A stretch of 51,067 bases of DNA from Pseudonocardia sp. (GTDB lineage Bacteria; Actinomycetota; Actinomycetes; Mycobacteriales; Pseudonocardiaceae), in assembly GCF_029263155.1 (NCBI RefSeq), contig NZ_JAJCYB010000012.1, forward strand, positions 1 through 51,067. Reading direction: 5' to 3'. The notes below the pieces were generated by a model. That model did no database searches. It saw only the letters and a program-made list of their open reading frames with translations, and was not told the DNA's origin. Made by a program: the position numbers and the translations under genes. This document shows positions 19,302 to 30,353 of this stretch, piece after piece (positions within the stretch are counted from its first letter, which is position 1; each line of letters starts with the position of its first letter).

Positions 19302-21238
19302 ACGAACCTCACCGCGAGAAGGGCCGCGATCACGAGCACGCCGCCGCCGAGCATGGACAGCGCGTAGGACCGGACGAAGCCGGTCTGCAGCCGTCTCAGC
19401 CGTCCGGAGCTGCCGCCGAGCAGCGCGGCCGTGCCGTTGACGACGCCGTCCACGCCCCGGTTGTCGAGGAAGACCAGTGCACGCGTGAGCCAGGTGCCGG
19501 GCCGCGCGATGACGGCCTCGTTGATGGCGTTGGCGTAGAGGTCGCGGCGGGCGGCGCGCACCGGCAGCGACACCCGCTCGGGCCGCTCCACCGGGGTACG
19601 GCGGTTGGTGGCCACCGCGATCAGCACGCCGATCAACGAGATGCCGACGACCAGGAACGGGGTGAGGCTGTGCGGCACCGCAGCCGCCTCGCGCTCGACG
19701 AGCTCGCCGACCGAGGGGGCCAGCCACTCGTCCAGGACGTGCCCGTTGTAGAGCAGGAAGCCGGAGAACACCGAGCCGAAGGCCAGCACGATCATCGGGA
19801 CCGTCATGGACGCGGGCGACTCGTGGGGGTGGTACTCCTGCCCGTCCGCGGTCTTCAGGTCCTTCCAGCGCTTCTCGCCGAAGAACGTCATCAGCATCAG
19901 CCGGGTCATGTAGAAGGCGGTGAGCCCGGCCGCGAGCAGGGCCGCACCGCCGAACACCCAGCCCTGCCAGCCCGGCGAGTCGAACGCCGCGGCGATGATC
20001 TCGTCCTTGGAGAAGTAGCCGGCGAAGAACGGGAAGCCGATCAGCGCCAGGTACCCGAGCCCGAACGTGACGAACGTGATCGGCAGGTGCCGCGCCAGCC
20101 CGCCGTAGCGGCGCATGTCGACCTCGTCGTGCATCGCGTGCATCACCGAGCCCGCCCCGAGGAACAGCCCGGCCTTGAAGAAGCCGTGCGTGAGCAGGTG
20201 GAAGATGCCCAGCGCGTACCCGGCCGGGCCGAGCCCGACGGCCAGGATCATGTACCCGATCTGGCTGACGGTGGAGTAGGCGAGCACCTTCTTGATGTCG
20301 TCGTAGGCGCAGCCGATGATCGCGCCGATCAGCAGCGTGACCACACCGACGAGCGCGACGACCAGCCGTCCGGTCTCGGTCAGGTTGTAGATCGGGCTCG
20401 CCCGCGCGATCAGGTAGACCCCCGCGGTGACCATCGTGGCCGCGTGGATCAACGCGGAGACCGGGGTGGGGCCCTCCATCGCGTCCGGCAGCCAGGACTG
20501 CAGCGGGAACTGGCCGGACTTGCCGCACGCCCCGAGCAGCAGCAGCACCGTGATCGCGATGATCACGCCCTGGTCGAGCTGCCCGATGGTCGCGAAGACC
20601 TCCGTGTACTGCAGCGTGCCCAGCTGCGTCCAGAGGATGAAGATCGCGATGGCCAGCCCGACGTCACCGACTCGGTTCATCAGGAACGCCTTCTTGGCGG
20701 CCGTGGCCGCGGACGGGCGGTCCTGGTAGAAGCCGATCAGCAGGTACGACGCGAGACCGACGCCCTCCCAGCCCAGGTAGAGCATCACGAAGTTGTTGCC
20801 CAGCACCAGCAGCAGCATCGCCGCGACGAACAGGTTGAGCTGCGCGAAGAACCGGCGGCGGCCGGGATCGTGGCTCATGTAGCCGATCGAGTAGATGTGG
20901 ATCAGCGATCCGACACCGGTGATGAGCAACACGAACGTCAGCGACAGCGGATCGAGCCGCAGCCCGAAGTCGATGTTCAGGCCGGCGACGGCGATCCAGT
21001 CGTACAGCGACAGCTCGCGGGTGCGCTCCGAGGCCGGCAGCGCCACCGTCTCCAGGAAGATCGCGAGACCGACACCGAACGACGCGAGCACGGTGAGCAC
21101 GCCGAGCCAGTGGCCCCACGCGTTCGCCCGCCTGCCCGCGACGAACAGGATGAGCGCACCGGCGGCGGGCAGCACGAACAGCAGCCACGCCGCCGAAGCG
21201 ACGCCGGTGACGGCTCCGACCTCGGGCAACTCCGTCAT
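19298..21238 (-). CDS. nuoL: NADH-quinone oxidoreductase subunit L
   Basis: The 646-residue largest membrane subunit carries LYDWIAVAGLNIDFGLRLDPLSLTFVLLITGVGSLIHIYSIGYM, GWEGVGLASYLLIGFY, and GKSGQFPLQSWLPDAMEGPTPVSALIHAATMVTAGVYLIAR. The long lateral helix that spans the proton pumps follows near the C-terminus. ATG at 21238. A 76-bp gap separates it from nuoK, one of the few spaces in the operon. Its TGA overlaps the ATG of the mini-cistron before nuoM. Confidence 0.96.
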   Translation of the reverse strand: MTELPEVGAVTGVASAAWLLFVLPAAGALILFVAGRRANAWGHWLGVLTVLASFGVGLAIFLETVALPASERTRELSLYDWIAVAGLNIDFGLRLDPLSLTFVLLITGVGSLIHIYSIGYMSHDPGRRRFFAQLNLFVAAMLLLVLGNNFVMLYLGWEGVGLASYLLIGFYQDRPSAATAAKKAFLMNRVGDVGLAIAIFILWTQLGTLQYTEVFATIGQLDQGVIIAITVLLLLGACGKSGQFPLQSWLPDAMEGPTPVSALIHAATMVTAGVYLIARASPIYNLTETGRLVVALVGVVTLLIGAIIGCAYDDIKKVLAYSTVSQIGYMILAVGLGPAGYALGIFHLLTHGFFKAGLFLGAGSVMHAMHDEVDMRRYGGLARHLPITFVTFGLGYLALIGFPFFAGYFSKDEIIAAAFDSPGWQGWVFGGAALLAAGLTAFYMTRLMLMTFFGEKRWKDLKTADGQEYHPHESPASMTVPMIVLAFGSVFSGFLLYNGHVLDEWLAPSVGELVEREAAAVPHSLTPFLVVGISLIGVLIAVATNRRTPVERPERVSLPVRAARRDLYANAINEAVIARPGTWLTRALVFLDNRGVDGVVNGTAALLGGSSGRLRRLQTGFVRSYALSMLGGGVLVIAALLAVRFV

Positions 21239-21314
21239 GGGGTCACCTCACGTGGGGGGACAGGGCTGGGCACGGGGAGCACTCCAGTGGTGGGCATCGC
21301 AGGTCCGGGGGAAC
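21239..21314. other. nuoK-nuoL intergenic gap
   Basis: This 76-bp gap breaks the chain of overlapping nuo genes. It includes a GAGGTG ribosome site about 5 nt before nuoL but no strong hairpin that I can see. Confidence 0.4.
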
Positions 21315-21614
21315 TCAGTACTTGAGCAGGTTCGCGTCGTCGATCGACGAGCTCCGCCGGGAGCGGAAGATCGACATGATGATGGCGAGGCCGACGACGA
21401 CCTCGCAGGCGGCGACGACCATCACGAACAGGGCCATGACCTGCCCGTCCAGGTCACCGTTGATCCGCGAGAACGTGACCAGGGTCAGGTTCACCGCGTT
21501 GAGCATCAGTTCGATGCACATGAACACGACGACGGCGTTGCGCCGCACGAGCACGCCGACCGCGCCGATCGAGAACAGCAGCGCGGAGAGCAGCAGGTAG
21601 TAGGTGGGGCTCAC
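21315..21614 (-). CDS. nuoK: NADH-quinone oxidoreductase subunit K
   Basis: The 99-residue protein has three membrane helices with the conserved glutamates in [16 protein letters not shown] and [15 protein letters not shown]. It belongs to the membrane arm and takes part in coupling. GTG start overlaps the nuoJ stop as GTGA. Confidence 0.95.
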   Translation of the reverse strand: MSPTYYLLLSALLFSIGAVGVLVRRNAVVVFMCIELMLNAVNLTLVTFSRINGDLDGQVMALFVMVVAACEVVVGLAIIMSIFRSRRSSSIDDANLLKY

Positions 21615-22444
21615 TGGTCGTCCCGCTTCCCGGCCTCGTCGTCGGCGTCGCCCGGGGAGCCGCCGGTCAGGGCGTGGGCGTCGGGGTCGTACTGCTCGAT
21701 CTCCCGCAGGGGCGTGGACTCGATGATCTCGGCGAGCGACTCGGGTGCGATCGACCCGTCGGGCAGCAGCGCAGGCACGGCCACCGAGTTGGCCGTGGCG
21801 TAGACGCCGGGGCCCGGCAGCGGCGAGATCCGCGCGTGCTCGCCCCGCAGGCGGGCGACCACGGTGGCGCGCTGGCCCCGCTTGTCCTGCCCGCCCGACT
21901 GGGCCAGCGCGAACACCAGCGCGCCCAGGGCGGCGGTCATCAGCAGCGCCGCGGTCAGCTCGAACGCGAACACGTAGTCGGTGAAGATCAGATCGCCGAG
22001 GCCGGTGACGTTGCTGCCGCTACCCGCGCCACCCGCGGCCAGGCCGACCGGCTCGACCGAGTCGAACGCGCGGGCGAGCCCGCCCACCAGCAGCGCGGCG
22101 AGGGCGACGCCGAGCACCATGCCGGCCGTCCGCTGCCCGCGCAGCACCTCGACGACCGAGTCCGAGCTGTCGCGCCCGACCAGCATCAGCACGAACAGGA
22201 ACAGCATCATCACCGCGCCGGTGTAGACGATGATCTGGGCGAACCCCAGGAACGGCGCCGACTGGACGATGTAGAACACCGCCAGGCAGGACATCGTGAG
22301 CACCAGCATCAGCGCCGAGTGCACCGCGTTGCGGGCGAAGATCACGCCGAGCGCCCCGGCCAGCGCGACCGGGGCCAGGATCCAGAAGACCACGGCCTCC
22401 CCGGTGGTGACCGCACCGGCCGCGGCCTGCGCGAGAGCGTTCAT
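21611..22444 (-). CDS. nuoJ: NADH-quinone oxidoreductase subunit J
   Basis: The 277-residue membrane subunit contains [52 protein letters not shown], the ND6-type core with the pi-bulge helix [14 protein letters not shown]. As usual in actinobacteria it is longer than in E. coli, with a soluble C-terminal tail of about 90 residues. ATG overlaps the nuoI stop. Confidence 0.95.
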   Translation of the reverse strand: MNALAQAAAGAVTTGEAVVFWILAPVALAGALGVIFARNAVHSALMLVLTMSCLAVFYIVQSAPFLGFAQIIVYTGAVMMLFLFVLMLVGRDSSDSVVEVLRGQRTAGMVLGVALAALLVGGLARAFDSVEPVGLAAGGAGSGSNVTGLGDLIFTDYVFAFELTAALLMTAALGALVFALAQSGGQDKRGQRATVVARLRGEHARISPLPGPGVYATANSVAVPALLPDGSIAPESLAEIIESTPLREIEQYDPDAHALTGGSPGDADDEAGKRDDQ

Positions 22445-22983
22445 CGGACCTCCTCCCCGACCGGGTCGGTCTCCGGGTTCTGCCGCGCCAGCGTCGGGCC
22501 CTGCACGTAGTAGTCCTGCTCGTTCTCACCGAGACGCATGGGGTGCGGGGGCTGCTCCATGCCCGGCAGCAGCGGCGCCATGAGCTGCTCCTTGGTGTAG
22601 ATCAGGTTCTGCCGGTCGTCGTCGGCCATCTCGTAGAAGTTGGTCATCGTGAGCGACCGCGTGGGGCAGGCCTCGATGCACAGGCCGCAGCCGATGCACC
22701 GCAGGTAGTTGATCTGGTAGATCGCTCCGTAGCGCTCACCCGGGGAGTAGCGCTCCTCCTCGGTGTTGTCCCCACCCTCGACGTAGATCGCGTCGGCCGG
22801 GCAGGCCCAGGCGCACAGCTCGCAGCCGACGCACTTCTCCAGCCCGTCCGGATGCCGGTTGAGCTGGTGTCGGCCGTGGTAGCGGGGGGCGGCGGGCGGG
22901 AAGTTCTCCGGGTACTCCTCGGTGACGACGCGTTTGAACATCGTCGAGAAGGTGACGCCGAAGCCCTTGAAGAACTCGAACAT
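22441..22983 (-). CDS. nuoI: NADH-quinone oxidoreductase subunit I (two [4Fe-4S] clusters)
   Basis: The 180-residue ferredoxin-like subunit has two complete CxxCxxCxxxCP motifs, [12 protein letters not shown] and [12 protein letters not shown], for clusters N6a and N6b that pass electrons toward NuoB. ATG follows the nuoH TAG directly (TAGATG). Confidence 0.96.
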   Translation of the reverse strand: MFEFFKGFGVTFSTMFKRVVTEEYPENFPPAAPRYHGRHQLNRHPDGLEKCVGCELCAWACPADAIYVEGGDNTEEERYSPGERYGAIYQINYLRCIGCGLCIEACPTRSLTMTNFYEMADDDRQNLIYTKEQLMAPLLPGMEQPPHPMRLGENEQDYYVQGPTLARQNPETDPVGEEVR

Positions 22984-24339
22984 CTACTCGGCCTCCTTCG
23001 GGTCGGATCCGGTGAGGGCCGGTTCGGGCCGGTCATCGGCACGGGGCCGCAGCTTGTGTCTCGACGGCGTCGGCACGGCGAGGTCGAGCGGCGGCACCGG
23101 GTAGGTGGAGGCGAGCTCCACCACCTGGTCGGGTTCGGACCGCTCGGGAACCAGGAACGCGATGATCAGCACGACGGCGAGGACGATGCCCACGGTGACC
23201 AGGATGGCGCTGAGGTCGCCCTGGCTGTTGCGGAACACCCGGATCGCGAAGATCACGACGATCCACATCAGGCTGGCCGGGACCAGGACCTTCCAGCCCA
23301 GCTGCATGAACTGGTCGTACCGCAGCCGGGGCAGCGTGCCGCGCAGCCAGATGAACAGGAACAGGAACAGCGACATCTTGATCAGGAACGCGACGGCCAT
23401 CAGCCAGCCGTTGCCGTTGAGGAACGACAGCGGCCACGGCCACATCCCACCGCCCAGGAACAGCGTGGTGGCCATCGCCGAGACCGTGACCATGTTGACG
23501 TACTCGGCGAGGAAGAACAGCGCGAACTTCAGCGACGAGTACTCGGTGTGGAACCCGCCGACCAGCTCGGACTCGGCCTCGGGCAGGTCGAACGGCGCCC
23601 GGTTGGTCTCCCCGACCATCGAGATCACGAACACCACGAAGCTGGGGATGAGCAGCCACGCGAACCAGCCGGTGGCCTGGGACGCCACGATGTCCGCGGT
23701 GGACAGCGACCCGGCGTAGAGGATGACCGCGACGATCGAGAGCCCGAGCGCGATCTCGTAGGAGATCACCTGGGCCGCCGAGCGCAGCGCGGCGAGCAGC
23801 GGGTACGGCGAGCCGGAGGCCCAGCCGCCCAGCACGATCCCGTACACCCCGATCGACGCACAGGCCAGCACGACCAGCACCCCGACCGGCAGGTCGACGA
23901 GCTGCAGGACCGTGGGCTCCCCGAAGATGACGACCTCGCCGCCGAACGGGATCACCGAGAACGCGACGAAGGCGGGGATCGTGGAGATGACCGGCGCGAT
24001 GAAGTAGACCTTCTTGTCGGCCATCACCGGCATGATGTCTTCCTTGAACGCGAGCTTGAGCCCGTCGGCCAAGGACTGGAGCCATCCGCCCGGCCCGGTC
24101 CGGTTGGGACCGGGACGCTGCTGCATCCGGCCCACCACCTTGCGCTCGGCGTTGATCATGACGAGCGTCAGGACCACGCCGACCGCGAACAGTGCCACGA
24201 CCTTGATCAGGATCAGCCACAGCGGGTCGTCGGCCAGCAGCTGCTGCGTGCGGGTCAGGCCCTCCACGGGCTCGGGCGCCTGCGCCAGCAGGGTCATCGC
24301 CGCCTCCGCGGGACTCGGTACGTCAGCGGGCGAGCTCAC
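22984..24339 (-). CDS. nuoH: NADH-quinone oxidoreductase subunit H
   Basis: The quinone-site membrane subunit carries [38 protein letters not shown] and [26 protein letters not shown]. From GTG 24339, which overlaps the nuoG stop as GTGA, it has 451 residues. From ATG 24297, which has GGAGG at 5 nt, it would have 437. The 14 extra codons (containing [10 protein letters not shown]) resemble the ADVLLPAEA mini-cistron seen elsewhere in the window, so the true start is uncertain. The C-terminus has a soluble tail of about 50 residues. Confidence 0.94.
   Translation of the reverse strand: MSSPADVPSPAEAAMTLLAQAPEPVEGLTRTQQLLADDPLWLILIKVVALFAVGVVLTLVMINAERKVVGRMQQRPGPNRTGPGGWLQSLADGLKLAFKEDIMPVMADKKVYFIAPVISTIPAFVAFSVIPFGGEVVIFGEPTVLQLVDLPVGVLVVLACASIGVYGIVLGGWASGSPYPLLAALRSAAQVISYEIALGLSIVAVILYAGSLSTADIVASQATGWFAWLLIPSFVVFVISMVGETNRAPFDLPEAESELVGGFHTEYSSLKFALFFLAEYVNMVTVSAMATTLFLGGGMWPWPLSFLNGNGWLMAVAFLIKMSLFLFLFIWLRGTLPRLRYDQFMQLGWKVLVPASLMWIVVIFAIRVFRNSQGDLSAILVTVGIVLAVVLIIAFLVPERSEPDQVVELASTYPVPPLDLAVPTPSRHKLRPRADDRPEPALTGSDPKEAE
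24297..24339 (-). repeat. degenerate, in-frame copy of the mini-cistron cassette at the nuoH start
   Basis: Between the nuoG stop and the internal ATG of nuoH lies GCTGACGTACC followed by TCCCGCGGAGGCG, matching GCCGACGTACT and TCCCGCGGAGGCG of the korB leader with small changes. Here no stop follows, so the peptide [13 protein letters not shown] continues into NuoH. It may be a cassette copy that became fused. Confidence 0.45.
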
Positions 24340-26792
24340 GCGGTCACCTCCACCAGGTCGCCGTGCCCGGCGCCGAGCAGCGCGCGGACGCGGGAGTCAC
24401 CGGAGTTGCCCGGGAGCCACACGACGCCGTCGGGCAGGTCGGCGCACGCGACCGGCAACGTGATCGCGCCGCGGGGCGTGCGGACGGTGGCCTGCTCCCC
24501 CTCGACGAGGCCGAGCCGCTCCGCGGTCGCCGGGTTGACCCGCGCCAGCGCGGGCCGGGCGGTGCCCGCGAGTGCGGGCTCGTCGACGGCCAGGCTGGCG
24601 TGGTCGATCAGCTGGCGCCAGGTGGCCAGCACCGCCTGCCCCGGCGAGCTGGGCCGGCTCGGGGAGCCCGCCGCGACGGTGGGCGCGGCCGGGGCGGCGC
24701 CGGAACGCGGGCCGAGGCGCTCGAGCTCCCCCGCGGCGGCCGCGGGCGTCTGGGTGAACAGGTCGGCGTCCATCTCCACCGCGAGCGTGTCGAGCACGCG
24801 ACAGTCCGGCAGCACCCCGGAGGCGTCCAGCGCCGGGCCGAACGCGCGGCGCCTGCCCTCCCAGTTGAGGTAGCTGCCCGCGCGCTGCGCGTCGGGCGCC
24901 ACCGGGAGCACGACGTCGGCCAGCTCGGTGACCGCGGAGGTGTGCAGCTCCAGGCTGACCAGGAACCCGACCTCGCGCAGCGCCGTGATCGCGGCGGCCG
25001 GGTCGGCCAGGTCGTAGGGGTCCAGGCCGCCGACGACCAGCGCGGCGAGCTCCCCGTCGGCCGCGGCCGCGAGGATCTCGTCGGTGTCGCGACCCGGCGT
25101 CGACGGCAGGGTGCCCGCCGCGAGGCCCCACACACCCTCGACCTCGGCGCGCGCGGCGGCGTCGGTGACCGGGCGGCCGCCGGGCAGCAGGTTCGGCACG
25201 GCGCCCGCGTCGAGCGCACCGCGGTCGCCCGCCCGCCGCGGGACCCAGCCGACGGCGGACCCGGTGCGGGCGGCCAGCATCGACACCGCCGAGTACAGGC
25301 CCGGGACCTCGGCGGCGCGCTCGCCGACCAGGATCACCCCGCCCCCGGTGAGCGCCTCGACGACGGGCGCGGGCAGGTCGGCCAGCACCGCGGCCTCCGC
25401 GCCGGGGACGGCCGGGATGAGGTTGTCCTTCGCCGCCGGGGCGGCGGCCCCCGTCGACCGCGAGGTGCGCTCGACGGCGGGGGTGGTCCACTGCCCGAGG
25501 TGGAAGACCTGCTGGCCGTGCTTGCGGGCGGCCTTGCGCAGCCGGAGGAAGACGATCGGCGCCTCCTCCTCCGGCTCCAGCGCCACGCACAGCACCGCGG
25601 GCGCGGCCTCCAGGCGCGTGTAGCTCAGCGTCTCCGGGCCCTGGCCGACGACGTGGGCGGCCAGGAAGTCCAGCTCCTCGGCCGAGTGCGGGCGGGCGCG
25701 GAAGTCGACGTCGTTGGTGCCCGCGGCGACGCGGGCGAACTTGGCGTAGGAGTAGGCGTCCTCGACGGTCAGCCGGCCCCCGGCCAGCACGCCGATCCCG
25801 CCCGTCCGCGCGGCGGTGAGGCCCTGCGCGGCGACGGCGAGCGCCTCGGTCCAGGACGTCTCGGCGAGCACGCCGTCGGCGCCGCGGACCATGGGGCGGG
25901 TGATCCGCCCGGCCGAGGACAGGTAGCGGAACGCGAACCGGGCCCGGTCGTCGAGCCACTCCTCGTTGACCTCGGGATCGTTGCCGGCCAGCCGGCGCAG
26001 CACGGTGCCGCGGCGGGTGTCGACGCGGATCGCGGCACCACCGGAGTCGTGCTCGCTCACGCCGGGGGTGGACACCAGGTCGAACGGGCGCGACCGGAAC
26101 CGGTAGGCCGCGCTGGTCAGCGCACCGACCGGGCAGATCTGGATCGTGTTGCCCGAGAAGTAGCTCTGGAACGGCTTGTCGTCGGCCACACCGACCTGCT
26201 GGTTGGATCCGCGCTCGAGCAGGTCGATGAACGGGTCGCCGCCGATCTCCTCGGAGAACCGGGTGCAGCGCTGGCACAGGATGCAGCGCTCGCGGTCGAG
26301 CAGCACCTGCGAGGAGATCGGGAGCGGCTTGGGGAAGGTCCGCTTGGACTCGACGAACCGGCTGTCGGTGCGCCCGTTGGTCATCGCCTGGTTCTGCAGC
26401 GGGCACTCGCCGCCCTTGTCGCAGATCGGGCAGTCCAGCGGGTGGTTGATCAGCAGCAGCTCCATGACGCCCTGCTGCGCCTTGTCCGCGACCGGGGAGG
26501 TGTGCTGGGTCCTGACGACCATGCCGTCGGCGACGGTCATCGTGCAGCTGGCCTGCGGCTTGGGCATCGGGCGCCCGCCCATCTCCACCTCGACCAGGCA
26601 CTGGCGGCAGGCACCGGCCGGGTCGAGCAGCGGGTGGTCGCAGAAGCGGGGCACGATGATCCCGAGCCGCTCGCAGGTGCGGATGATCAGCTCGCCCTGT
26701 GGGGCGTCGATCACGCGGTCGTCGATGGTGAGCCGGACGTGCCCCTCGGGCACGGGTGTGGCCTCGGCGCCGGTGTCCTGGGTGAGCGTCAC
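24336..26792 (-). CDS. nuoG: NADH-quinone oxidoreductase subunit G
   Basis: The 818-residue protein has an N-terminal [2Fe-2S] domain ([20 protein letters not shown]), then [17 protein letters not shown] with the His-ligated [4Fe-4S] cluster, then [12 protein letters not shown]...ICPVGAL. A long molybdopterin-oxidoreductase-like region follows, ending in a formate-dehydrogenase-type C-terminal beta domain ([25 protein letters not shown]). GTG at 26792 overlaps the stop of a 6-codon ORF. It is separated from nuoF by 112 bp that hold a large palindrome. Confidence 0.95.
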   Translation of the reverse strand: MTLTQDTGAEATPVPEGHVRLTIDDRVIDAPQGELIIRTCERLGIIVPRFCDHPLLDPAGACRQCLVEVEMGGRPMPKPQASCTMTVADGMVVRTQHTSPVADKAQQGVMELLLINHPLDCPICDKGGECPLQNQAMTNGRTDSRFVESKRTFPKPLPISSQVLLDRERCILCQRCTRFSEEIGGDPFIDLLERGSNQQVGVADDKPFQSYFSGNTIQICPVGALTSAAYRFRSRPFDLVSTPGVSEHDSGGAAIRVDTRRGTVLRRLAGNDPEVNEEWLDDRARFAFRYLSSAGRITRPMVRGADGVLAETSWTEALAVAAQGLTAARTGGIGVLAGGRLTVEDAYSYAKFARVAAGTNDVDFRARPHSAEELDFLAAHVVGQGPETLSYTRLEAAPAVLCVALEPEEEAPIVFLRLRKAARKHGQQVFHLGQWTTPAVERTSRSTGAAAPAAKDNLIPAVPGAEAAVLADLPAPVVEALTGGGVILVGERAAEVPGLYSAVSMLAARTGSAVGWVPRRAGDRGALDAGAVPNLLPGGRPVTDAAARAEVEGVWGLAAGTLPSTPGRDTDEILAAAADGELAALVVGGLDPYDLADPAAAITALREVGFLVSLELHTSAVTELADVVLPVAPDAQRAGSYLNWEGRRRAFGPALDASGVLPDCRVLDTLAVEMDADLFTQTPAAAAGELERLGPRSGAAPAAPTVAAGSPSRPSSPGQAVLATWRQLIDHASLAVDEPALAGTARPALARVNPATAERLGLVEGEQATVRTPRGAITLPVACADLPDGVVWLPGNSGDSRVRALLGAGHGDLVEVTA

Positions 26793-26809
26793 GCCCGGCC
26801 CCCCGTCAT
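26789..26809 (-). CDS. 6-codon ORF MTGGRA overlapping the nuoG start
   Basis: ATG at 26809 opens a 6-codon frame whose TGA overlaps the nuoG GTG (GTGA). Its GGGGGG run lies 6-11 nt before nuoG. It resembles in logic, but not in sequence, the 13-codon mini-cistrons. It may be chance. Confidence 0.25.
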   Translation of the reverse strand: MTGGRA

Positions 26810-26815
26810 ATCGAT

Positions 26816-26889
26816 GGCTCGCACACAGGCTGCGGGGGTCGCACACAGGTTGCGCCCTGTGTGCCGACCCCGGGAGGTGTGTGCGAGCC
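26816..26889. repeat. nested 74-bp palindrome between nuoF and nuoG (REP-like)
   Basis: Outer arms GGCTCGCACACA (26816-26827) and TGTGTGCGAGCC (26878-26889) are perfect complements. Inner arms GGGGTCGCACACAGG (26835-26849) and its complement with a one-base bulge (26856-26871) are nested inside. The unit TCGCACACAGG occurs twice directly. It is the only large non-coding insertion in an operon of otherwise touching genes, and could cause partial termination, mRNA processing or stability differences between nuoA-F and nuoG-N. Confidence 0.8.
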
Positions 26890-26904
26890 GGGTGTTGTCG
26901 ATCG

Positions 26905-28203
26905 TCATGCCATCGCTCCCGCGGGTTCCGCCGCCACCGGCTGGGCGGCGCAGAGATCGAGGAACTCCTGGCGGAAGTACTGGATGGCGCTGGTGATCGG
27001 GCTCGTGGCGCCGTCGCCCAGCGCGCAGAAGCTGCGGCCGAGGATGTTGTCGCAGATGTCGAGCATCGTGTCGACGTCCTCCGCCGTGCCCTCCCCGGCC
27101 ACCATCCGCTCCAGGATCTGCACCAGCCAGTAGGTGCCCTCGCGGCACGGGGTGCACTTGCCGCAGGACTCGTGCTTGTAGAACTCGGTCCACTTCATGA
27201 CCGCCCACGGCACCGAGACGGTCTCGTTGAAGACCTGCACCGCGGTGGTGCCCAGCATCGAGCCGGCCGCGGCGGCACCCTCGAAGTCCAGCGGGACGTC
27301 GAGGTGCTCGGCAGTGAACAACGGGGTGGACGAGCCCCCCGGTGTCCAGAACTTGAGCGGGACGCCGCCCTTCATCCCGCCGGCCAGCTCCAGGAGCTGG
27401 CGCAGCGTGATACCGAGCGGGGCTTCGTACTGGCCGGGCCGCTCGACGTGCCCGGACACCGAGTAGATCTTCGGGCCGGGGCTCTTCTCGGTGCCCATCG
27501 ATCGGAACCACTCGGCCCCTCCCTGCACGATCGCGGGAACGCTGGCGATGGTCTCCACGTTGTTCACCACGGTGGGCGAGGCGTAGAGCCCGGACGTGGC
27601 CGGGAACGGGGGCTTGAGCCGCGGCTGGCCGCGGCGGCCCTCCAGCGAGTCCAGCAGGGCCGTCTCCTCGCCGCAGATGTAGGCCCCGGCGCCGGCGTGC
27701 ACGACGATGTCGAGGTCGAAGCCCGAACCGATGACGTCGCGGCCGAGGTAGCCCTTCGCGTAGGCCTCGTCCACGGCCTTGCGCACGCGGCGGATGCAGT
27801 GCAGGGCCTCGCCGCGGATGTAGATCGCGCAGAAGTTCGCCCGGATCGCGAAGCTGGTGATGATGCAGCCCTCGATGAGCGAGTGCGGGTCGGCCATCAT
27901 CGTCGGGATGTCCTTGCAGGTGCCCGGCTCGCCCTCGTCGGCGTTGATCACCAGGTACTTGGGCAGCGCCCCCGGGCCGGTGGGGCCCTGCGGGATGAAG
28001 CCCCACTTCATGCCCGTCGGGAAGCCCGCTCCGCCGCGCCCCCGCAGGCCGGAGTCCTTGACCAGCTGGACCAGCTGGTCGGGCTGGGCGGTCAGCGCGG
28101 TGCGCAGGGCCTGGTAGCCCTCCAGCCGCTCGTAGGTCTCGATGGACCAGGAGCGCGGGGACTGCCAGCGCCTGGTCAGCACCGGCGTCAGCAGATCGGT
28201 CAT
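26905..28203 (-). CDS. nuoF: NADH-quinone oxidoreductase subunit F (NADH- and FMN-binding)
   Basis: The 432-residue subunit oxidises [19 protein letters not shown] and [30 protein letters not shown] form the NADH/FMN sites. [15 protein letters not shown] plus the later SFCALGDG provide the four Cys of cluster N3. ATG at 28203 overlaps the nuoE stop (ATGA). It ends in [13 protein letters not shown] just before the palindrome. Confidence 0.97.
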   Translation of the reverse strand: MTDLLTPVLTRRWQSPRSWSIETYERLEGYQALRTALTAQPDQLVQLVKDSGLRGRGGAGFPTGMKWGFIPQGPTGPGALPKYLVINADEGEPGTCKDIPTMMADPHSLIEGCIITSFAIRANFCAIYIRGEALHCIRRVRKAVDEAYAKGYLGRDVIGSGFDLDIVVHAGAGAYICGEETALLDSLEGRRGQPRLKPPFPATSGLYASPTVVNNVETIASVPAIVQGGAEWFRSMGTEKSPGPKIYSVSGHVERPGQYEAPLGITLRQLLELAGGMKGGVPLKFWTPGGSSTPLFTAEHLDVPLDFEGAAAAGSMLGTTAVQVFNETVSVPWAVMKWTEFYKHESCGKCTPCREGTYWLVQILERMVAGEGTAEDVDTMLDICDNILGRSFCALGDGATSPITSAIQYFRQEFLDLCAAQPVAAEPAGAMA

Positions 28204-28991
28204 TTCTTCTCCGGCAGGCTCGGGAAGGGGGGCGGGGTGTCGGGCATCGGCGGGGCCACCCAGCCGCGGTCCGACGCCAGCGCCGCGCCGCGCATGGTCT
28301 CCACCGCGCCGGAGGCGCCCTCGACGGTGGCGTCGAGGTCGGTGAAGATCCCGGCCAGCTCCAGCGACACGGTCCGCAGGTCCGTGAGCGGCGCGCCCCG
28401 GGTGGGGTGCGGCTTCTCGCCGCGCTGCAGCGCGTCCACCAGTTTCTCGGCGGACTCCACGCTCTGGTTGTCGTAGAACTCGTAGTTCACCTGCAGCACC
28501 GGCGCGAGGTCGCACGCCGCGAGGCACTCCGCATGCTCGAGCGTGATCGAGCCGGGCGTGCCGGGCTCGCCCGCGGTGCCCTCGTGACCGACCCCGAGCT
28601 TGGTCCTGAGGCGGTCGTAGATGTCGTCGCCGCCGAGGACCGCGCAGAGCGTGTTGGTGCAGACGCTGACCAGGTGCTCGCCGCACGGGGTGCGCTTGTA
28701 CATCGTGTAGAAGGTGGCCACCGCGGAGACCTCGGCGGTGGTCAGCTCCAGCGCCTCGGCGCAGTAGCGGATGCCGTCCTGGCTGACGTGGCCCTCCACG
28801 GACTGCACGAGGTGCAGCAGCGGCAGCAGCGCCGACCGCGACTGCGGGTACTTCGCGACGATCTCCTTCGTCCGCTGCCGGGTGAGCTCGTCGAACACCG
28901 GGGACACCGGCGACTGCACCTCCGGGCTCTCCCAGACGCGCTCCTCGGGGGCGGCCATCGGCCCGTTCATCTCCGGGTTGGGGATGCTCAT
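28200..28991 (-). CDS. nuoE: NADH-quinone oxidoreductase subunit E
   Basis: The 263-residue thioredoxin-like subunit has a [2Fe-2S] site: [11 protein letters not shown] (C-x4-C) and [12 protein letters not shown] (C-x3-C). The core ends near residue 180. A Pro- and Ala-containing tail of about 80 residues, ending [11 protein letters not shown], goes beyond the E. coli protein (166). ATG overlaps the nuoD stop. Confidence 0.95.
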   Translation of the reverse strand: MSIPNPEMNGPMAAPEERVWESPEVQSPVSPVFDELTRQRTKEIVAKYPQSRSALLPLLHLVQSVEGHVSQDGIRYCAEALELTTAEVSAVATFYTMYKRTPCGEHLVSVCTNTLCAVLGGDDIYDRLRTKLGVGHEGTAGEPGTPGSITLEHAECLAACDLAPVLQVNYEFYDNQSVESAEKLVDALQRGEKPHPTRGAPLTDLRTVSLELAGIFTDLDATVEGASGAVETMRGAALASDRGWVAPPMPDTPPPFPSLPEKK

Positions 28992-30298
28992 CGGTCCACA
29001 CCTCCCATGACGGGGTCGATCGACGCGACGGCCGCGATGACGTCGGCGACCATGCCGCCCTCGCTCATCGCGGGCATCGTCTGCAGGTTGACGAAGCTGG
29101 GGTCGCGCACGTGCACGCGCAGCGGGCGCGTGCCGCCGTCGGAGACCAGGTGGTAGCCCAGCTCGCCGCGCGGCGACTCGACCGCCGTGTACACCTGACC
29201 CGGTGGCACGTGGAAGCCCTCGGTGACCAGCTTGAAGTGGTGGATCAGCGACTCCATCGACTGGCCCATGATCTTGCGGACGTGCTCCAGGGTGTTGCCC
29301 ATGCCGTCGGAGCCGAGGGAGAGCTGCGCGGGCCAGGCGACCTTGCGATCGGACACCATCACCGGGCCCGGCTCCGCCTTCGCCACCGCCTGCTCGACGA
29401 TCCTGAGCGACTCGTGCATCTCCGCGACGCGCAGCCGGTAGCGCGCGTAGCTGTCGGCCTCGGTGGCCACCGGTACCTCGAAGTCGTACTCCTCGTAGCC
29501 GCAGTACGGCTCGACCTTGCGCAGGTCCCACGGCAGACCGGCGGCCCGCAGGATCGGTCCGGTGGCCCCGAGGGCGAGGCAACCGTCGAGCGGGAGGTAG
29601 CCGACGTTCTCCAGGCGCTGGCGCCAGATCGGCTGGCCGGTCAGCAACTTGTCGTAGTCGGGCAGCCGGGTGCGCATGAGGGCCACGAACTCGGTGACCT
29701 TGGCCTCCCACCCCTCGGGGAAGTCCTGGGCCAGGCCGCCGGGGCGGACGTAGGCGTGGTTCATCCGCAGCCCGGTCAGGAACTCCAGGAGGTGCAGCAC
29801 CTCCTCGCGTTCGCGGAACCCGGCCGTCATGCCGGTGAGCGCGCCCAGCTCCATGCCGCCGGTGGCCAGCGCGACCAGATGCGAGCCGATCCGGTTGAGC
29901 TCCATCAGCAGCACGCGCCCGACGGTGGCGCGGCGCGGGACCTCGATGTCGAGCAGCTTCTCCACGGCCAGGCAGTAGCCGACCTCGTTGAAGATCGGCG
30001 CCAGGTAGTCCATGCGCGTCACGAACGTGACGCCCTGGGTCCAGGTGCGGTACTCGCAGTTCTTCTCGATGCCGGTGTGCAGGTAGCCGATCACCGAGCG
30101 GGCCTGGGTGACGGTCTCGCCCTCCAGTTCCAGCACCAGGCGCAGCACGCCGTGCGTGGAGGGGTGCTGCGGCCCCATGTTGATGACGATGCGGTCGTCG
30201 TGCTGCTCGTCGAGGAGGGTGTCCCAGTCGCCACCGGTGACGGTGTAGATCGGGCCCTCGGTCGTGATCCGCTCTTCGGCCGGAGTGGGGATGGTCAT
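28988..30298 (-). CDS. nuoD: NADH-quinone oxidoreductase subunit D
   Basis: The 436-residue 49-kDa-type subunit forms the quinone site with Nuo[24 protein letters not shown] holds the quinone-site His, followed by [16 protein letters not shown] and [11 protein letters not shown]. The C-terminus ends [11 protein letters not shown] as in other NuoD. ATG at 30298, 55 bp after nuoC. Confidence 0.97.
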   Translation of the reverse strand: MTIPTPAEERITTEGPIYTVTGGDWDTLLDEQHDDRIVINMGPQHPSTHGVLRLVLELEGETVTQARSVIGYLHTGIEKNCEYRTWTQGVTFVTRMDYLAPIFNEVGYCLAVEKLLDIEVPRRATVGRVLLMELNRIGSHLVALATGGMELGALTGMTAGFREREEVLHLLEFLTGLRMNHAYVRPGGLAQDFPEGWEAKVTEFVALMRTRLPDYDKLLTGQPIWRQRLENVGYLPLDGCLALGATGPILRAAGLPWDLRKVEPYCGYEEYDFEVPVATEADSYARYRLRVAEMHESLRIVEQAVAKAEPGPVMVSDRKVAWPAQLSLGSDGMGNTLEHVRKIMGQSMESLIHHFKLVTEGFHVPPGQVYTAVESPRGELGYHLVSDGGTRPLRVHVRDPSFVNLQTMPAMSEGGMVADVIAAVASIDPVMGGVDR

Positions 30299-30353
30299 GT
30301 GTAGGACCTCCGCTCATCGATTCTCAGCAGGGATCTCCGCGCCAGGAAGCTGC

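Noticed and set aside
18139..21325. Very long plus-strand frames opposite nuoL and nuoM
   Set aside because: Gln/His/Arg-rich composition is what results from reading conserved membrane-protein codons backwards.
26809..26846. Upstream extension of NuoG to 26846
   Set aside because: The added residues ([16 protein letters not shown]) come from the palindrome region and do not match NuoG N-termini. GTG 26792 with its overlap is more plausible.
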